A stretch of 45,662 nucleotides of DNA from Pararhizobium antarcticum (GCF_001885585.1 NZ_LSRP01000098.1:1-45662); one strand, 5' to 3'; positions 33,402 to 43,742 are shown, counted from the stretch's first letter. Notes: generated by a model not told the origin, from the sequence alone. A program made the numbers and translations.

Positions 33402-34145
33402 GTGGCTGAAAAGAGTGAAACGACCCAGAGCGGCCTTTGGGAAAATGTTAAAGTCATCATTCAGGCGCTCTTGCTTGCGGTCGTCATCCGCACTGTCTTC
33501 TTCCAGCCCTTTACCATCCCGTCGGGTTCGATGATGCCAACGCTGCTCGTTGGCGACTACATCTTCGTCAACAAGTTCTCCTACGGTTATTCGAAGTATT
33601 CGCTGCCGTTTTCGCCGGATCTGTTCAGCGGGCGCATCTTCGCAAGCGAGCCTGAGCGTGGCGATATCGTGGTCTTCCGCTTCCCGCCGAACCCCGACAT
33701 CGATTACATCAAGCGCCTGGTCGGCTTGCCCGGCGACAAGGTGCAGGTGCGCAACAGCGTTCTTTACATCAACGACAAGGAAGTTCAGCGCGTTGCCGAT
33801 GGCGTCTTCCGCGCCGACGACCAGTACGATACCGGCGCCGATGTGCCTGTGTATCGCGAGACGCTGGAGAACGGCGTCAGCTTCGACACGCTCGACCAGT
33901 TCCCGGATTCGCGTGGCGACAACACCCGCGAATTTATCGTCCCGGAAGGCCATTATTTCATGATGGGCGACAACCGCGATAATTCGGCCGATAGCCGGTT
34001 CGATGTCGGCTTCGTGCCTGCGGAAAATCTCGTCGGGCGCGCATCGATGATCTTCTTCTCGCTCGGCAACGACACCTCGTTCCGCGAAATCTGGAAATGG
34101 CCGTCCAACCTGCGCTATGATCGCCTGCTCAAGGGGGTCGAATGA
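33402..34145 (+). CDS. lepB: Signal peptidase I
   Basis: A 247-aa membrane-anchored serine protease that removes Sec and Tat signal peptides in the periplasm. Membrane anchor at about 15-35; catalytic Ser43 in TIPSGSMMPTL and Lys104 in DYIKRLVGLPGD; the GDNRDNSADSR box is near 188-198. Only one N-terminal membrane segment is present, as is usual in Rhizobiales. The start is GTG 33402 with AAGGAAG eight bases upstream. The stop overlaps the rnc start by four bases. Confidence 0.96.
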   Translation: MAEKSETTQSGLWENVKVIIQALLLAVVIRTVFFQPFTIPSGSMMPTLLVGDYIFVNKFSYGYSKYSLPFSPDLFSGRIFASEPERGDIVVFRFPPNPDIDYIKRLVGLPGDKVQVRNSVLYINDKEVQRVADGVFRADDQYDTGADVPVYRETLENGVSFDTLDQFPDSRGDNTREFIVPEGHYFMMGDNRDNSADSRFDVGFVPAENLVGRASMIFFSLGNDTSFREIWKWPSNLRYDRLLKGVE

Positions 34146-34861
34146 GCAAGGGACGTTTGCTGAGCGCAGAGGACCGGGAACGGCTCGAGGCTGCGATCGG
34201 CTACACCTTTGTCCAGAAGGAACGGCTCGACCGGGCGCTGACCCATTCCAGCGCCCGCAATGCCAAGGGCTCGAACTACGAGCGGCTGGAATTTCTCGGC
34301 GACCGCGTGCTCGGCCTGTGCATTGCCGAACTCCTGTTCCAGACCTTCAGGGATGCCGACGAGGGCGAACTGTCGGTGCGGCTGAACCAGCTTGTCAGCG
34401 CCGAAAGCTGTGCTGTCGTCGCCGACGACATGGCGCTGCACCTGTTCATTCGCACCGGCGCCGACGTCAAGAAACTCACCGGAAAACACATGATGAATGT
34501 GCGAGCCGATGTGGTAGAGTCGCTGATTGCCGCCGTCTATATCGATGGCGGGCTCGAAGCGGCACGCGGCTTTATCCTGCGCCACTGGTCGGCGCGCGCG
34601 ACCCGGGCCGATGGCGCCCGCCGCGATGCCAAGACCGAATTGCAGGAATGGGCGCATTCGAAATACGGCGTCACGCCGAACTATCGCATCGATGACCGCT
34701 CCGGCCCGGATCATGATCCGCGCTTTACGGTGACAGTCGAGATCAAGGGCGTTGCGCCCGAAACGGGAATGGACCGCTCCAAGCGCGCCGCCGAGCAGGT
34801 GGCCGCAACGAAAATGCTGGAGCGTGAAGGTGTGTGGCAGAAAGTCTCTGCCGGAAATTGA
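34142..34861 (+). CDS. rnc: Ribonuclease III
   Basis: A 239-aa double-strand-specific endoribonuclease processing rRNA and structured mRNAs. The catalytic signature ERLEFLGDRVLGL (about 47-59, Glu50 and Asp54) and a second acidic site near VESLIAAVYIDGG are intact. The dsRNA-binding domain spans about 160-235 (DAKTELQEWAH ... SKRAAEQVAATKMLE). Translationally coupled to lepB by ATGA. Era follows after 8 bases. Confidence 0.97.
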   Translation: MSKGRLLSAEDRERLEAAIGYTFVQKERLDRALTHSSARNAKGSNYERLEFLGDRVLGLCIAELLFQTFRDADEGELSVRLNQLVSAESCAVVADDMALHLFIRTGADVKKLTGKHMMNVRADVVESLIAAVYIDGGLEAARGFILRHWSARATRADGARRDAKTELQEWAHSKYGVTPNYRIDDRSGPDHDPRFTVTVEIKGVAPETGMDRSKRAAEQVAATKMLEREGVWQKVSAGN

Positions 34862-34869
34862 CGGAACAT

Positions 34870-35802
34870 ATGACCGAAAACGAAATAGATGCAGCAGCAC
34901 CGGAAAGTGCTGAAACCCACTCCGGCTTCGTGGCGATGATCGGTGCGACCAATGCCGGCAAATCGACGCTGGTCAACAAGCTCGTCGGCGCCAAGGTGTC
35001 GATCGTCAGCCACAAGGTGCAGACGACACGCGCCATCGTGCGCGGCATCGCCATTCACGGCAAGGCCCAGATCGTCTTCATGGACACGCCCGGCATCTTC
35101 AAGCCGCGCCGCCGGCTGGACCGGGCCATGGTCACGACCGCCTGGGGCGGCGCCAAGGATGCCGATATCATCATGCTTTTGATCGACAGCGAGCGCGGCC
35201 TGAAGGGGGATGCCGAAACCATCCTCGAAGGCCTGAAGGAAGTGCCGCAGCGCAAGATCCTCGTGCTCAACAAGATCGACCAAGTGTCACGCGAAAATCT
35301 CCTGAAGCTCGCCGCCGCCGCCAATGAATATGTCGAATTCGAGCAGACCTTCATGATCTCCGCGCTCACCGGCTCCGGCTGCGAGGACGTGCTCGACTAC
35401 CTCTCGACCGAATTGCCCGAAGGCCCCTGGTACTATCCGGAGGATCAGATTTCCGATCTGCCGATGCGCCAGCTCGCCGCCGAAATCACCCGCGAAAAGC
35501 TCTTCCTGCGGCTGCACCAGGAGCTTCCCTACTCGTCCCATGTCGAGACGGAAAAATGGGAAGAGCGCAAGGACGGCTCGGTGCGCATCGAGCAGGTCAT
35601 CTATGTCGAACGCGACAGCCAGAAGAAGATCGCCCTCGGCAAGAACGGCGACGCGATCAAGGCGATCTCCATGGCCTCGCGCAAGGAACTGTCCGAAATC
35701 CTCGAGCAGCCCGTGCATCTCTTCCTGTTCATCAAGGTCCGCGAGAACTGGGGCGACGACCCCGAGCGCTTCCGCGAAATGGGCCTCGAATATCCGAAGT
35801 AA
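34870..35802 (+). CDS. era: GTPase Era
   Basis: A 310-aa GTPase needed for 16S rRNA 3' maturation and 30S assembly. G1 GATNAGKST (about 25-33), G2 around VSHKVQTTR, G3 DTPGIF, G4 NKID, G5 near ISALTGSG. The C-terminal KH domain (about 215-295) includes the GKNGDAIKAISMASR motif. The ATG at 34870 lacks a strong ribosome site, consistent with coupling to rnc; a frame open to 34834 overlaps rnc. In most Rhizobiaceae recO follows directly; here about 7 kb of other genes intervene. Confidence 0.96.
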   Translation: MTENEIDAAAPESAETHSGFVAMIGATNAGKSTLVNKLVGAKVSIVSHKVQTTRAIVRGIAIHGKAQIVFMDTPGIFKPRRRLDRAMVTTAWGGAKDADIIMLLIDSERGLKGDAETILEGLKEVPQRKILVLNKIDQVSRENLLKLAAAANEYVEFEQTFMISALTGSGCEDVLDYLSTELPEGPWYYPEDQISDLPMRQLAAEITREKLFLRLHQELPYSSHVETEKWEERKDGSVRIEQVIYVERDSQKKIALGKNGDAIKAISMASRKELSEILEQPVHLFLFIKVRENWGDDPERFREMGLEYPK

Positions 35803-35832
35803 GAGCGATCCCGATCGCTACAAACCATCAAG

Positions 35833-35853
35833 AGGCGCCCTGAACGGGCGCCT
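35833..35853 (+). terminator. Terminator after era
   Basis: AGGCGCCC (35833-35840), loop TGAAC, GGGCGCCT (35846-35853), then TGCCTTTTG. It ends the acpS-lepB-rnc-era transcript 31 bases after the era stop. Confidence 0.8.
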
Positions 35854-35938
35854 TGCCTTTTGTGGCAATGGTTTTTGTCCGCAAGATCAAACGCAGCGGC
35901 GCGCATCTCGGGATTGTTTGCGAAATTCCCTACCGCGT

Positions 35939-36637
35939 TTACGCCGTTGGGGAAATCCAGACCTGGAGAGGTCCAAGATCGGACAAACCGGTTTCCCGTA
36001 AGGCGTCGTCCGCCGACCAGCAGACGATTGGCCGTCTCCGCGAAACCGAATTCGCTGCCTGCAGGGCCCCTGTTTGAACAAGCGAACGATCGTCTTGAGA
36101 AAACCAGTTTGAAATCCCGAGTGACGGACCCGAATCGAAGGAAATGAAGCCCGCTTCGATGGCGTCGTCTCCCCCTTTGAACCAAAAGCTTATCCTGTGG
36201 TCCAACAACAGGTTTTCGGTGAAAATGCGATCCTCTCCACCGCCCCAGGCCTTCTCCCATGATCGCAAATGCTCTGGCGAACGGATGATGTTCCAGTCGG
36301 TCGGTTCGGCATTCGCTGCCAGCGTTCCGCCGTACCAACTGCCGGATTGAATCCGCTCAAATCCCAGGTCGGAAAGGTTAAGCTCGCAAAAACTGTCCTT
36401 GATGCCCCAGCGTTTGGATTGGTTGGCTATCGCAACCTCGCCGATGAGCGTTTCTATTTCGTCTTGAACACCAATCTGTCGGCTTATGATGTTCGGATAA
36501 AACGGTGGCGACGCACCTCGATTGACCCACGCGTCCCTTGATGTTGTCTCGCGCGATCCATGGGCGGTGCAGACCGCGCTGCACCAGCCAATATTGTCTT
36601 CAATGGCAAGACGAAGAAGGGGGGCAACTTTGCTCAT
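35939..36637 (-). CDS. Conserved protein of unknown function, GNAT-like
   Basis: A 232-aa soluble protein. The N-terminal part IEDNIGWCSAVCTAHG ... PPFYPNIISR resembles a family often annotated as acetyltransferase-like, and the second half (IEAGFISFDSGPSLGISNWF) could form a GNAT-type beta fold, but I see no firm acetyl-CoA binding motif. I prefer the start at 36637; the frame is open to a GTG at 36874 that overlaps the arsH stop, but those extra 79 residues are Arg/Ser-rich and look non-coding. Codon use and lower GC differ from the core neighbours, suggesting acquisition. It is downstream of arsH on the same strand. Confidence 0.65.
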   Translation of the reverse strand: MSKVAPLLRLAIEDNIGWCSAVCTAHGSRETTSRDAWVNRGASPPFYPNIISRQIGVQDEIETLIGEVAIANQSKRWGIKDSFCELNLSDLGFERIQSGSWYGGTLAANAEPTDWNIIRSPEHLRSWEKAWGGGEDRIFTENLLLDHRISFWFKGGDDAIEAGFISFDSGPSLGISNWFSQDDRSLVQTGALQAANSVSRRRPIVCWSADDALRETGLSDLGPLQVWISPTA

Positions 36638-36870
36638 GCGCGATGCTTGTCCCGATATCGACCGTCGCAAAATTCTCAACCTGGCCAATGATCGTACAAG
36701 CTGTTTTACCGTCCGGCAATCTGCGGGTTTTGCCCTAACGGACCGTGCACGATGTTCGATAACTAAACTTGCGGCAACGCTGCTGTTTCGAAATCCCAGT
36801 GCTTCAAGGATCGCGGGCGGAACAGACTTCGGATCGGCCGAAGTCGGTCCACTGCTTGGCCTCGTCAGGC

Positions 36871-37578
36871 TCACAGGTTCTTGATATCGACCCGCTGCGC
36901 GAGTTTTTCCGCTTCCTCGCGGCGCTCGCTGTAACGATCGTTCAGATAGGCCGAGGCGTCGCGGGTCAGAAGCGTGAATTTCACCAGTTCCTCCATCACA
37001 TCGACCACACGATCATAATAGGCGGAGGGCTTCATGCGGCCATCTGCGTCGAATTCCTGATAGGCCTTGGCGACGGAGGACTGGTTGGGAATGGTGATCA
37101 TCCGCATCCAGCGCCCGAGAATGCGCATCTGGTTGACCGCATTGAAGCTTTGCGAACCGCCGGACACCTGCATGACGGCGAGCGTTCGTCCCTGCGTCGG
37201 GCGGATCGAACCGACGGCGAGCGGGATCCAGTCGATCTGTGATTTCATGACGCCGGTCATGGCGCCGTGACGCTCCGGGCTCACCCAGACCTGCCCCTCG
37301 GACCATTGGGACAGGTCGCGCAACTCTTTCACCTTCGGATGGTTTGCCGGCGCTGCATCCGGCAGAGGCAGCCCGTCCGGATCGAAAATACGCACCTCGG
37401 CGCCGAAATGCGTGAGCAAAAGGGCAGCCTCCCGCGCCAGGAACCGGCTGTAGGAAACCGTTCGCAATGAGCCGTAGAGAACGAGAATGCGCGGCTTGTG
37501 TGTCGAAAAGGCAGGGCGCAGTGCGTCGAGATCGGGCGCTTGAAGGTGGTTGAGATCAGCGGCGGGAAGGTCAGGCAA
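36871..37578 (-). CDS. arsH: ArsH, NADPH-dependent FMN oxidoreductase (organoarsenical)
   Basis: A 235-aa flavoprotein. Flavodoxin-like FMN loop [10 protein letters not shown] (about 37-46), then [20 protein letters not shown] (about 100-119) and [14 protein letters not shown] (about 139-152), the ArsH signature. ArsH oxidises trivalent organoarsenicals such as methylarsenite with NADPH and also acts as a quinone or azo reductase. Usually it sits in ars operons; here there is no arsR, arsC or arsB. Immediately divergent is a glutathione transferase of the quinone-reducing class, with a dyad in between, hinting at joint redox detoxification. Confidence 0.93.
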   Translation of the reverse strand: MPDLPAADLNHLQAPDLDALRPAFSTHKPRILVLYGSLRTVSYSRFLAREAALLLTHFGAEVRIFDPDGLPLPDAAPANHPKVKELRDLSQWSEGQVWVSPERHGAMTGVMKSQIDWIPLAVGSIRPTQGRTLAVMQVSGGSQSFNAVNQMRILGRWMRMITIPNQSSVAKAYQEFDADGRMKPSAYYDRVVDVMEELVKFTLLTRDASAYLNDRYSERREEAEKLAQRVDIKNL

Positions 37579-37957
37579 AACAATGGTCCTCCAAAGGTGG
37601 AATTTTCACGGATCCCCGTTGGATCCTCTGCGGATAGCCAGGATCGTACCCCGGTGGCGATGGTCCGGGCGTGCCGGATGGTGAGGGCTCTCCACACACC
37701 AGCGGCACTTACAGTTGCCGGTCAAAAAAGGGAACACGCGCGAGAAAGCCACGGCGATAGTCTTTGTGTCCATATGTCTGTATATATCGACATATTGCTC
37801 GTATCAAGATGTTTCTTGTTTGGTTTCCAGTCGTGTTTTTTCGAACAGTCTGTCGCGCCCTGGCAATCTTGCCGCCTCGCGTCCCGCATGAGACCACTCG
37901 GATGCAAGGGCAGGGCAGGACCGGGTCTGGGACTGCACAGACGCAGGAGAGATGACG
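37579..37957. promoter_or_regulatory. Divergent region arsH / glutathione transferase with dyad
   Basis: 379 bases without a gene. ATATGT (37772-37777) and ACATAT (37790-37795) form a dyad with a 12-base AT-rich spacer, a layout expected for an ArsR- or MarR-type operator. The rest shows no conserved pattern. Frames crossing it are antisense or unsupported. Confidence 0.35.
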
Positions 37958-38956
37958 ATGCCGCAACTGGTCGATGGGAAATGGGAAAAGGGCGATGTTG
38001 CCGCGAGCGAAATGAAGCAGGGCGCCTTCCATCGCGAGCAGACGAGTTTCCGCAACTGGATCACGGTCGATGGCGGGCCCGGCCCGGACGGGCAGGCGGG
38101 TCTTGCCGCCGAGGCCGGGCGCTACCAGCTGTTTGTCGCCTATATCTGCCCCTGGGCCTCGCGCACGCTGATGATGCGCAATCTCAAGGGTCTCCAGAAT
38201 GTGATTTCGCTCTCGGTGTCGGTGCCCGAACTCGGCGAGGACGGCTGGACCTATGCCGAGCCGCAGGATGCCGGCCCGACGATCGCGCCGATCCGCCATC
38301 AGCATGAACTCTATACAGCCTCCGATAGACACTACACCGGCAAGGTTTCGGTTCCGGCTCTGTGGGATCGCAAGGAAGGACGGATCGTCAACAACGAATC
38401 CTCGGATATTCTGCGCATATTCAACACGGCCTTCAACCACCTGACCGGCAACCGCCTCGATTTCTCCCCGCCAGCCCTGCGCGCTGAAATCGATCGCTGG
38501 AACGCGCCGATCTACGACCGGATCAACAACGGTGTCTACCGGGCCGGCTTTGCCAGGACGCAAGGTGCCTATGACAGCGCGGTCGCCGATCTGTTCGAAA
38601 CGCTCGATACGGTCGAGGCGCATCTGCAGGACAACCGCTATATCGCCGGCAGCCATTTCACCGAGGCGGATATCCGGCTGTTCGTCACGTTGATCCGCTT
38701 CGATGCCGCCTATCACGGCGCGTTCAAGTGCAATCTCCGCCGGCTGGAGGATTATCCGGCGCTCTCGGCCTATACCCGGGAAATCTACCAGTGGCCCGGC
38801 ATCCGCGAGACGGTGCGGATCGAACACATCAAGCGCGGTTATTATTCGATCGCCCACATCAACCCCACCGGCATCGTGCCATCAGGTCCGTTGCTCGATT
38901 TCGACCGGCCGCATGGCCGCGCGCGGCTTTCCGGCAAGGGCGTGACGATCGCCTGA
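37958..38956 (+). CDS. Xi-class glutathione transferase (glutathionyl-hydroquinone reductase)
   Basis: A 332-aa enzyme that reduces glutathionyl-hydroquinones. The Xi-class signature is present: catalytic Cys64 in YICPWASR, then KVSVPALWDRKEGRIVNNESSDI (glutathione-binding region) and an all-alpha C-terminal domain with NNGVYRAGFA. The length matches YqjG/ECM4-type proteins. The start at 37958 is eight bases after AGGAG; the ATG at 37952 is too close to that site. It is divergent from arsH. Confidence 0.93.
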   Translation: MPQLVDGKWEKGDVAASEMKQGAFHREQTSFRNWITVDGGPGPDGQAGLAAEAGRYQLFVAYICPWASRTLMMRNLKGLQNVISLSVSVPELGEDGWTYAEPQDAGPTIAPIRHQHELYTASDRHYTGKVSVPALWDRKEGRIVNNESSDILRIFNTAFNHLTGNRLDFSPPALRAEIDRWNAPIYDRINNGVYRAGFARTQGAYDSAVADLFETLDTVEAHLQDNRYIAGSHFTEADIRLFVTLIRFDAAYHGAFKCNLRRLEDYPALSAYTREIYQWPGIRETVRIEHIKRGYYSIAHINPTGIVPSGPLLDFDRPHGRARLSGKGVTIA

Positions 38957-39085
38957 GGGCCGCGCGCGAAAGGACAGCAATGATCTCCTGTGGATGCCGG
39001 ACGGGCGGGCATGCGCCTTTACTTGGCCTTCATGGCATGTGCACCTATGGTCCACGCCCGACCAGAATCAGCACACGGAAATGCC

Positions 39086-41416
39086 ATGTCCAACCCGTCC
39101 AAGCACATCCCGTCGAAATCGATAGCGCTTCTTATTGCCAGGGAGATCAACGCGACCCCTGCGCAGGCGACCTCGGCGATCGAGCTTCTGGACGAGGGCG
39201 CGACCGTGCCCTTCATCGCCCGCTACCGCAAGGAAGTCACCGGCGGGCTGGACGACACGCAGCTGCGCACGCTCGCCGAGCGGCTGGTCTACCTGCGCGA
39301 ACTGGAGGCGCGCCGCCTTGCGATTCTCGATTCGATCCGCAGCCAGGACAAGCTGACGACCGAACTCGAGGGCAAGATCGCGGCGGTGACGACCAAGGCC
39401 GAGCTTGAGGACATCTATCTGCCCTACAAGCCGAAGCGCCGGACAAAGGCCGAAATCGCCCGTGAACGCGGTCTGGGCCCGCTTGCCGAAGCCATCATGG
39501 CCGATCGCACCCTTGCACCTGCCGACCGCGCCGCAGCCTATGTGGTGGGTGAGGTCACGGACGTGAAGATGGCGCTGGAAGGCGCCCGCGATATCATTGC
39601 CGAAGGTTTTACCGAAAATGCCGATCTGCTTGGCCGCCTGCGCACCCATATGCGCAGCGTTGCCATGTTGCGCGCGCGCGTGGTTGACGGAAAACAGGCA
39701 GCCGGCGCCAAGTTCTCCGACTATTTTGACCACACCGAACGATGGTCGACCGTGCCGGGCCACCGGGCGCTTGCCATGCTGCGCGGCTGGAACGAGGAAT
39801 TCCTCTCCGTCGACATCACCGTCGATCTCGACGACACAGGGCCGATGAAACCGGTCGAGCGGACCATCGCCGCCGCCTACCACGTCGGCGGTACGCTGCC
39901 GGGCGACAAGTGGCTGATGGAGATGATCGGCTGGACGTGGCGCGTCAAGCTTTCCCTGTCGCTGTCGCTCGACCTGATGCGCGAAATGCGCGAGCGGGCC
40001 GAGGAAGAAGCAATCCACGTCTTTGCCCGCAACCTCAAGGATCTGCTGCTTGCCGCCCCCGCCGGTTCGCGCGCCACGATGGGGCTGGACCCGGGCATCC
40101 GCACCGGCGTCAAGGTGGCGATCGTCGATGGCACCGGCAAGCTTCTGGAGACGACAACGGTCTATCCCTTCCCGCCGAAGAACGACATTCGCGGCACGCA
40201 GGCCGAACTGGCAAGTCTGGTGCGCAAACACCGGATCGAGCTGATTGCCATCGGCAACGGCACCGGCAGCCGCGAGACCGAACGGCTCGTCGCCGACATG
40301 CTCACGCAATTGCCGGCCGGCCCGAAACCCACCAAGGTCATCGTCTCGGAAGCCGGAGCCTCGGTCTATTCCGCTTCGCAGGCCGCGGCCGACGAATTCC
40401 CCGGCCTCGACGTGTCGCTGCGCGGCGCTGTCTCGATCGCCCGCCGGCTGCAGGATCCGCTGGCGGAACTCGTCAAGATCGAGCCGAAATCGATCGGCGT
40501 CGGACAGTACCAGCATGACGTTGATCAAGCCCGTCTCGGCCGCTCGCTCGAGGCCGTGGTCGAGGATGCGGTGAATGCGGTCGGTGTCGATCTGAACACC
40601 GCGTCGGCGCCGCTTCTGGCGCGTGTCTCGGGCCTCGGCAAGTCATCTGCGGAGGCGATCGTTGCCCATCGCGATGCGACGGGCCGTTTCGAGAGCCGCA
40701 AGGACCTGATGAAGGTGCCGCGGCTCGGTGCCCGCACCTTCGAGCAATGCGCCGGCTTCCTGCGCATCACCGGTGGCAAGGAGCCGCTTGATGCCTCGTC
40801 CGTGCATCCGGAAGCCTATGGTGTCGCCAAGAAGATCGTTGCCGCCTGCGGCCGGGACCTGCGCGCCATCATGGGCGACAGCGCCGCCTTGAAACAGCTG
40901 GATCCGCGCAGCTTTGTCGACGAGCGTTTCGGCCTGCCGACCGTCAAGGACATCCTCGCCGAACTGGAAAAGCCGGGCCGCGACCCGCGCCCGAGTTTCA
41001 AGACCGCGACCTTTGCCGACGGCATTGACGACATCAAGGACCTGAAACCCGGCATGCTGCTCGAAGGCACGGTGACAAACGTTGCTGCCTTCGGCGCATT
41101 CGTCGATATCGGCGTGCATCAGGATGGCCTCGTGCACGTCTCGCAGCTGGCCGACCGTTTCGTCAAGGATCCGCATGAGGTGGTCAAGGCCGGCGATGTC
41201 GTCAAGGTGCGGGTCACAGAGGTGGACGTGCCGCGCAAGCGCATCGCCCTCACCATGCGCAAGGACGGTGGCGCAGAGTCAGCTCCCCGTGAGTCAAGGA
41301 ACGAACCCCGCGTCAGCAATCAGCCGCGACAGGGGCGTGTACCCCAGCCAAAACCTGAAGCCCCCTCGCAGGGCGCCTTTGGCGCGGCACTGGCCGAGGC
41401 GATGAAGCGGAAATAG
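39086..41416 (+). CDS. tex: Tex-family RNA-binding transcription accessory protein
   Basis: A 776-aa protein matching Tex/YhgF in length and order: N-terminal helical domain with [15 protein letters not shown], YqgF-like fold (about 330-460, [18 protein letters not shown]), helix-hairpin-helix repeats (about 500-570, [16 protein letters not shown]), and a C-terminal S1 domain (about 650-730, [29 protein letters not shown] shortened here to its start). It binds nucleic acid and affects transcription and stress tolerance. A disordered basic tail ends the chain. ATG 39086 follows CACGGAAA. Convergent with the UDP-glucose dehydrogenase gene, 43 bases apart. Confidence 0.94.
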   Translation: MSNPSKHIPSKSIALLIAREINATPAQATSAIELLDEGATVPFIARYRKEVTGGLDDTQLRTLAERLVYLRELEARRLAILDSIRSQDKLTTELEGKIAAVTTKAELEDIYLPYKPKRRTKAEIARERGLGPLAEAIMADRTLAPADRAAAYVVGEVTDVKMALEGARDIIAEGFTENADLLGRLRTHMRSVAMLRARVVDGKQAAGAKFSDYFDHTERWSTVPGHRALAMLRGWNEEFLSVDITVDLDDTGPMKPVERTIAAAYHVGGTLPGDKWLMEMIGWTWRVKLSLSLSLDLMREMRERAEEEAIHVFARNLKDLLLAAPAGSRATMGLDPGIRTGVKVAIVDGTGKLLETTTVYPFPPKNDIRGTQAELASLVRKHRIELIAIGNGTGSRETERLVADMLTQLPAGPKPTKVIVSEAGASVYSASQAAADEFPGLDVSLRGAVSIARRLQDPLAELVKIEPKSIGVGQYQHDVDQARLGRSLEAVVEDAVNAVGVDLNTASAPLLARVSGLGKSSAEAIVAHRDATGRFESRKDLMKVPRLGARTFEQCAGFLRITGGKEPLDASSVHPEAYGVAKKIVAACGRDLRAIMGDSAALKQLDPRSFVDERFGLPTVKDILAELEKPGRDPRPSFKTATFADGIDDIKDLKPGMLLEGTVTNVAAFGAFVDIGVHQDGLVHVSQLADRFVKDPHEVVKAGDVVKVRVTEVDVPRKRIALTMRKDGGAESAPRESRNEPRVSNQPRQGRVPQPKPEAPSQGAFGAALAEAMKRK

Positions 41417-41423
41417 GCCGGCG

Positions 41424-41453
41424 CGCGCAGCCGTTTATAGTGGCGGCTGCGCG
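41424..41453. terminator. Hairpin between convergent tex and ugd
   Basis: Perfect 10-bp arms CGCGCAGCCG (41424-41433) and CGGCTGCGCG (41444-41453) with a 10-base loop, in the only gap between the two stops. No T run on either strand; likely a shared weak terminator. Confidence 0.55.
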
Positions 41454-41459
41454 GCGGGA

Positions 41460-42767
41460 TCAGTCCGGCCGACCGATGCTGGTATAGGTGAACCCGTGTT
41501 TGGTCACATCGTCCTTGCGGTAGATGTTTCTGAGGTCGACCAGCACCGGGCTTTTCATGACGGCCTTCAGGCGGTCGAAGTCGAGCGCCCGGAACTGGTT
41601 CCATTCGGTGACGATGACAAGCGCGTCGGCGCCATCCGCCGCCTCATAGGGGCCGGATGCAAAGATGAGGTTGGCGATGACGTGCCCGGCATTGTCCATG
41701 CCCTCTGGATCATAGCCCCTCACCGTCGCGCCGGCGTCCTGCAGGGCCTGGATCACGGCGATGGCCGGGCTGTCGCGCATGTCGTCGGTGTTGGGCTTGA
41801 AGGTCAGTCCGAGCACGGCGATCGTCTTGCCGCGCACGTCGCCGCCGGCTGCCGCAATCACCTTGCGGCCCATGGCGCGCTTGCGGTTGTCGTTTACGGA
41901 GACCACGGTCTCGATCAGGCGGACAGGGCTGTCATGGTCCTGCGCCGTCTTGACAAGCGCCAGCGTATCCTTGGGGAAGCAGGAGCCGCCATAACCGGGG
42001 CCTGCATGCAGGAATTTCGAGCCGATGCGGCCGTCGAGACCGATGCCGCGGGCGACCTCTTGCACATTGGCGCCCACCTTTTCACAAAGGTCGGCCATCT
42101 CGTTGATGAAGGTGATCTTCATGGCAAGAAAGGCATTGCCGGCATATTTGATCAGTTCGGAGGTACGGCGGGTGGTAAACAGAAGCGGCGACTGGTTGAG
42201 ATAGAGCGGGCGGTAAACCTCGGTCATCACCTCGCGGGCGCGCTCGTCGTCGATGCCGATGACGATGCGGTCGGGCCGCTTAAAGTCGTCGATGGCAGCG
42301 CCTTCGCGCAAAAATTCCGGATTGGAAACGACGGCGATATCGGCGTCCGGATTGGTTTCGCGCATGATCCGCTCGACCTCGTCGCCGGTGCCGACAGGAA
42401 CGGTCGACTTGGTGACAATGACGGTGAAGCCGCTGATATGGGCAGCAATCTCGCGAGCGGCGTCATAGACATAGGAGAGGTCGGCATGGCCGTCGCCGCG
42501 TCGCGACGGGGTGCCGACGGCGATGAAGATCACTTCGCTGTCCGGAACACATTTGGCAAGATCGGTGGAGAAGCTCAGGCGGCCGGAGGCGGCATTGGCG
42601 GCGACAAGCTGTTGCAGGCCCGGCTCGAAGATCGGGATGCGCCCGGCGCGCAACGCCTCGATCTTGTTTTCGTCCTTGTCCAGGCAGATGACGTCATGGC
42701 CAAAATCAGCAAAACAAACGCCTGAAACCAGGCCAACATAGCCCGCACCGATCATCGTGATTTTCAT
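41460..42767 (-). CDS. UDP-glucose 6-dehydrogenase
   Basis: A 435-aa NAD-dependent enzyme oxidising UDP-glucose to UDP-glucuronate for acidic exopolysaccharide, capsule or lipid sugars. Rossmann start MKITMIGAGYVGLVSGVCFA, the VVSNPEFLREG segment, and the catalytic Cys263 in GPGYGGSCFPKDTLAL are all present; the C-terminal UDP-binding domain has VLGLTFKPNTDDMRDSPA. It corresponds to RkpK/Ugd of rhizobia. No other sugar-nucleotide gene is adjacent. The start lies 170 bases from recO in divergent orientation. Confidence 0.96.
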   Translation of the reverse strand: MKITMIGAGYVGLVSGVCFADFGHDVICLDKDENKIEALRAGRIPIFEPGLQQLVAANAASGRLSFSTDLAKCVPDSEVIFIAVGTPSRRGDGHADLSYVYDAAREIAAHISGFTVIVTKSTVPVGTGDEVERIMRETNPDADIAVVSNPEFLREGAAIDDFKRPDRIVIGIDDERAREVMTEVYRPLYLNQSPLLFTTRRTSELIKYAGNAFLAMKITFINEMADLCEKVGANVQEVARGIGLDGRIGSKFLHAGPGYGGSCFPKDTLALVKTAQDHDSPVRLIETVVSVNDNRKRAMGRKVIAAAGGDVRGKTIAVLGLTFKPNTDDMRDSPAIAVIQALQDAGATVRGYDPEGMDNAGHVIANLIFASGPYEAADGADALVIVTEWNQFRALDFDRLKAVMKSPVLVDLRNIYRKDDVTKHGFTYTSIGRPD

Positions 42768-42936
42768 GTCTGAAACCGCTCCAATTTCTGGGAATGTCTC
42801 TTAGACGCTAATCTGTGCAGGCAAAAGCCAAGAATCCGGACGTTGGTGAATATATGTCAGGTTGGCGCGCAGATCTGGCACCATGCGCCAGCCGCGCGCG
42901 ATTGCCCCGCTTGCCGTCTCGGCGTAGAACCTGAAC

Positions 42937-43671
42937 ATGCAGTGGACCGATCAGGCAATCATTCTCGGCGTCCGGCGCCATGGCGAGACCTCTGTCGTCG
43001 TCGAGGTCATGACACGCCTGCGCGGCCGGCACCTGGGGCTTGTGCGGTCCGGTCGTTCGCGGGCGATGCAGCCGGTGCTGCAGCCCGGAAACGAGGTCGA
43101 AGTCACGTGGCGGGCGCGCCTCGACGAGCATCTGGGGGAGTTCCGGATCGAGCCGGTGCGGCTGCGTGCGGCGCGGTTGATGGAGGCGGCGACGTCGGTC
43201 TATGGCGTCCAGGCGATGGGTGCCTTGCTGCGGCTGCTGCCGGAGCGCGATCCGCATCCGCATCTCTACGAATCGCTCGATGTCATCCTCGAAAACCTGC
43301 ACGACCCCCGCGATGCCGGCGAATTGTTCGTGCGGTTCGAGATTGCCGTGCTCAACGATCTCGGCTTCGGGCTCAATCTGGCCGAATGTGCAGCGACCGG
43401 CACCAAGGACGACCTGGTCTATGTCTCGCCGAAATCCGGCCGGGCCGTCAGCCGCGATGCCGGCGCCCCCTATGCCGACAGGATGCTGGCTTTGCCTGCC
43501 TTCCTGGCTGCCGGCGGCAGCGAGGCGGCAAGCCTCGAAACCTTGGCCCAGGCCTTCCGGCTCACGGACTATTTCCTGCATCGCCATGTCTACGAGCCGC
43601 GCGGCATGGCCCCGTCATCTGCCCGCGACGGTTTCGTCCAGGCGGCACTGAAGGCGCTTGCCCGAGCATAG
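42937..43671 (+). CDS. recO: DNA repair protein RecO
   Basis: A 244-aa recombination mediator that loads RecA with RecR. N-terminal OB fold (about 1-80): [26 protein letters not shown] and GLVRSGRSR; the rest is helical with [20 protein letters not shown]. Only one Cys remains in the region where some RecO proteins bind zinc, as in most alphaproteobacterial versions. The usual partner position next to era is lost. A weak ribosome site precedes ATG 42937. Confidence 0.94.
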   Translation: MQWTDQAIILGVRRHGETSVVVEVMTRLRGRHLGLVRSGRSRAMQPVLQPGNEVEVTWRARLDEHLGEFRIEPVRLRAARLMEAATSVYGVQAMGALLRLLPERDPHPHLYESLDVILENLHDPRDAGELFVRFEIAVLNDLGFGLNLAECAATGTKDDLVYVSPKSGRAVSRDAGAPYADRMLALPAFLAAGGSEAASLETLAQAFRLTDYFLHRHVYEPRGMAPSSARDGFVQAALKALARA

Positions 43672-43692
43672 CGGGCGGACATGTACCGAAAG

Positions 43693-43734
43693 GTACCGCC
43701 GCAGCGCAAGCCAGTACCGCCGCAGCGCAAGCCA
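43693..43734 (+). repeat. 21-bp tandem repeat, two copies
   Basis: Two exact head-to-tail units (43693-43713 and 43714-43734) starting GTACCGCCGCAGCG, directly between recO and the Pho-box-like site. A preceding partial GTACCGAAAG suggests past slippage. Confidence 0.85.
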
Positions 43735-43742
43735 GCACCTGG

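Noticed and set aside
39068..40528. 486-codon open frame on the minus strand
   Set aside because: Antisense to tex, whose domains are clear; no family resemblance and no ribosome site.
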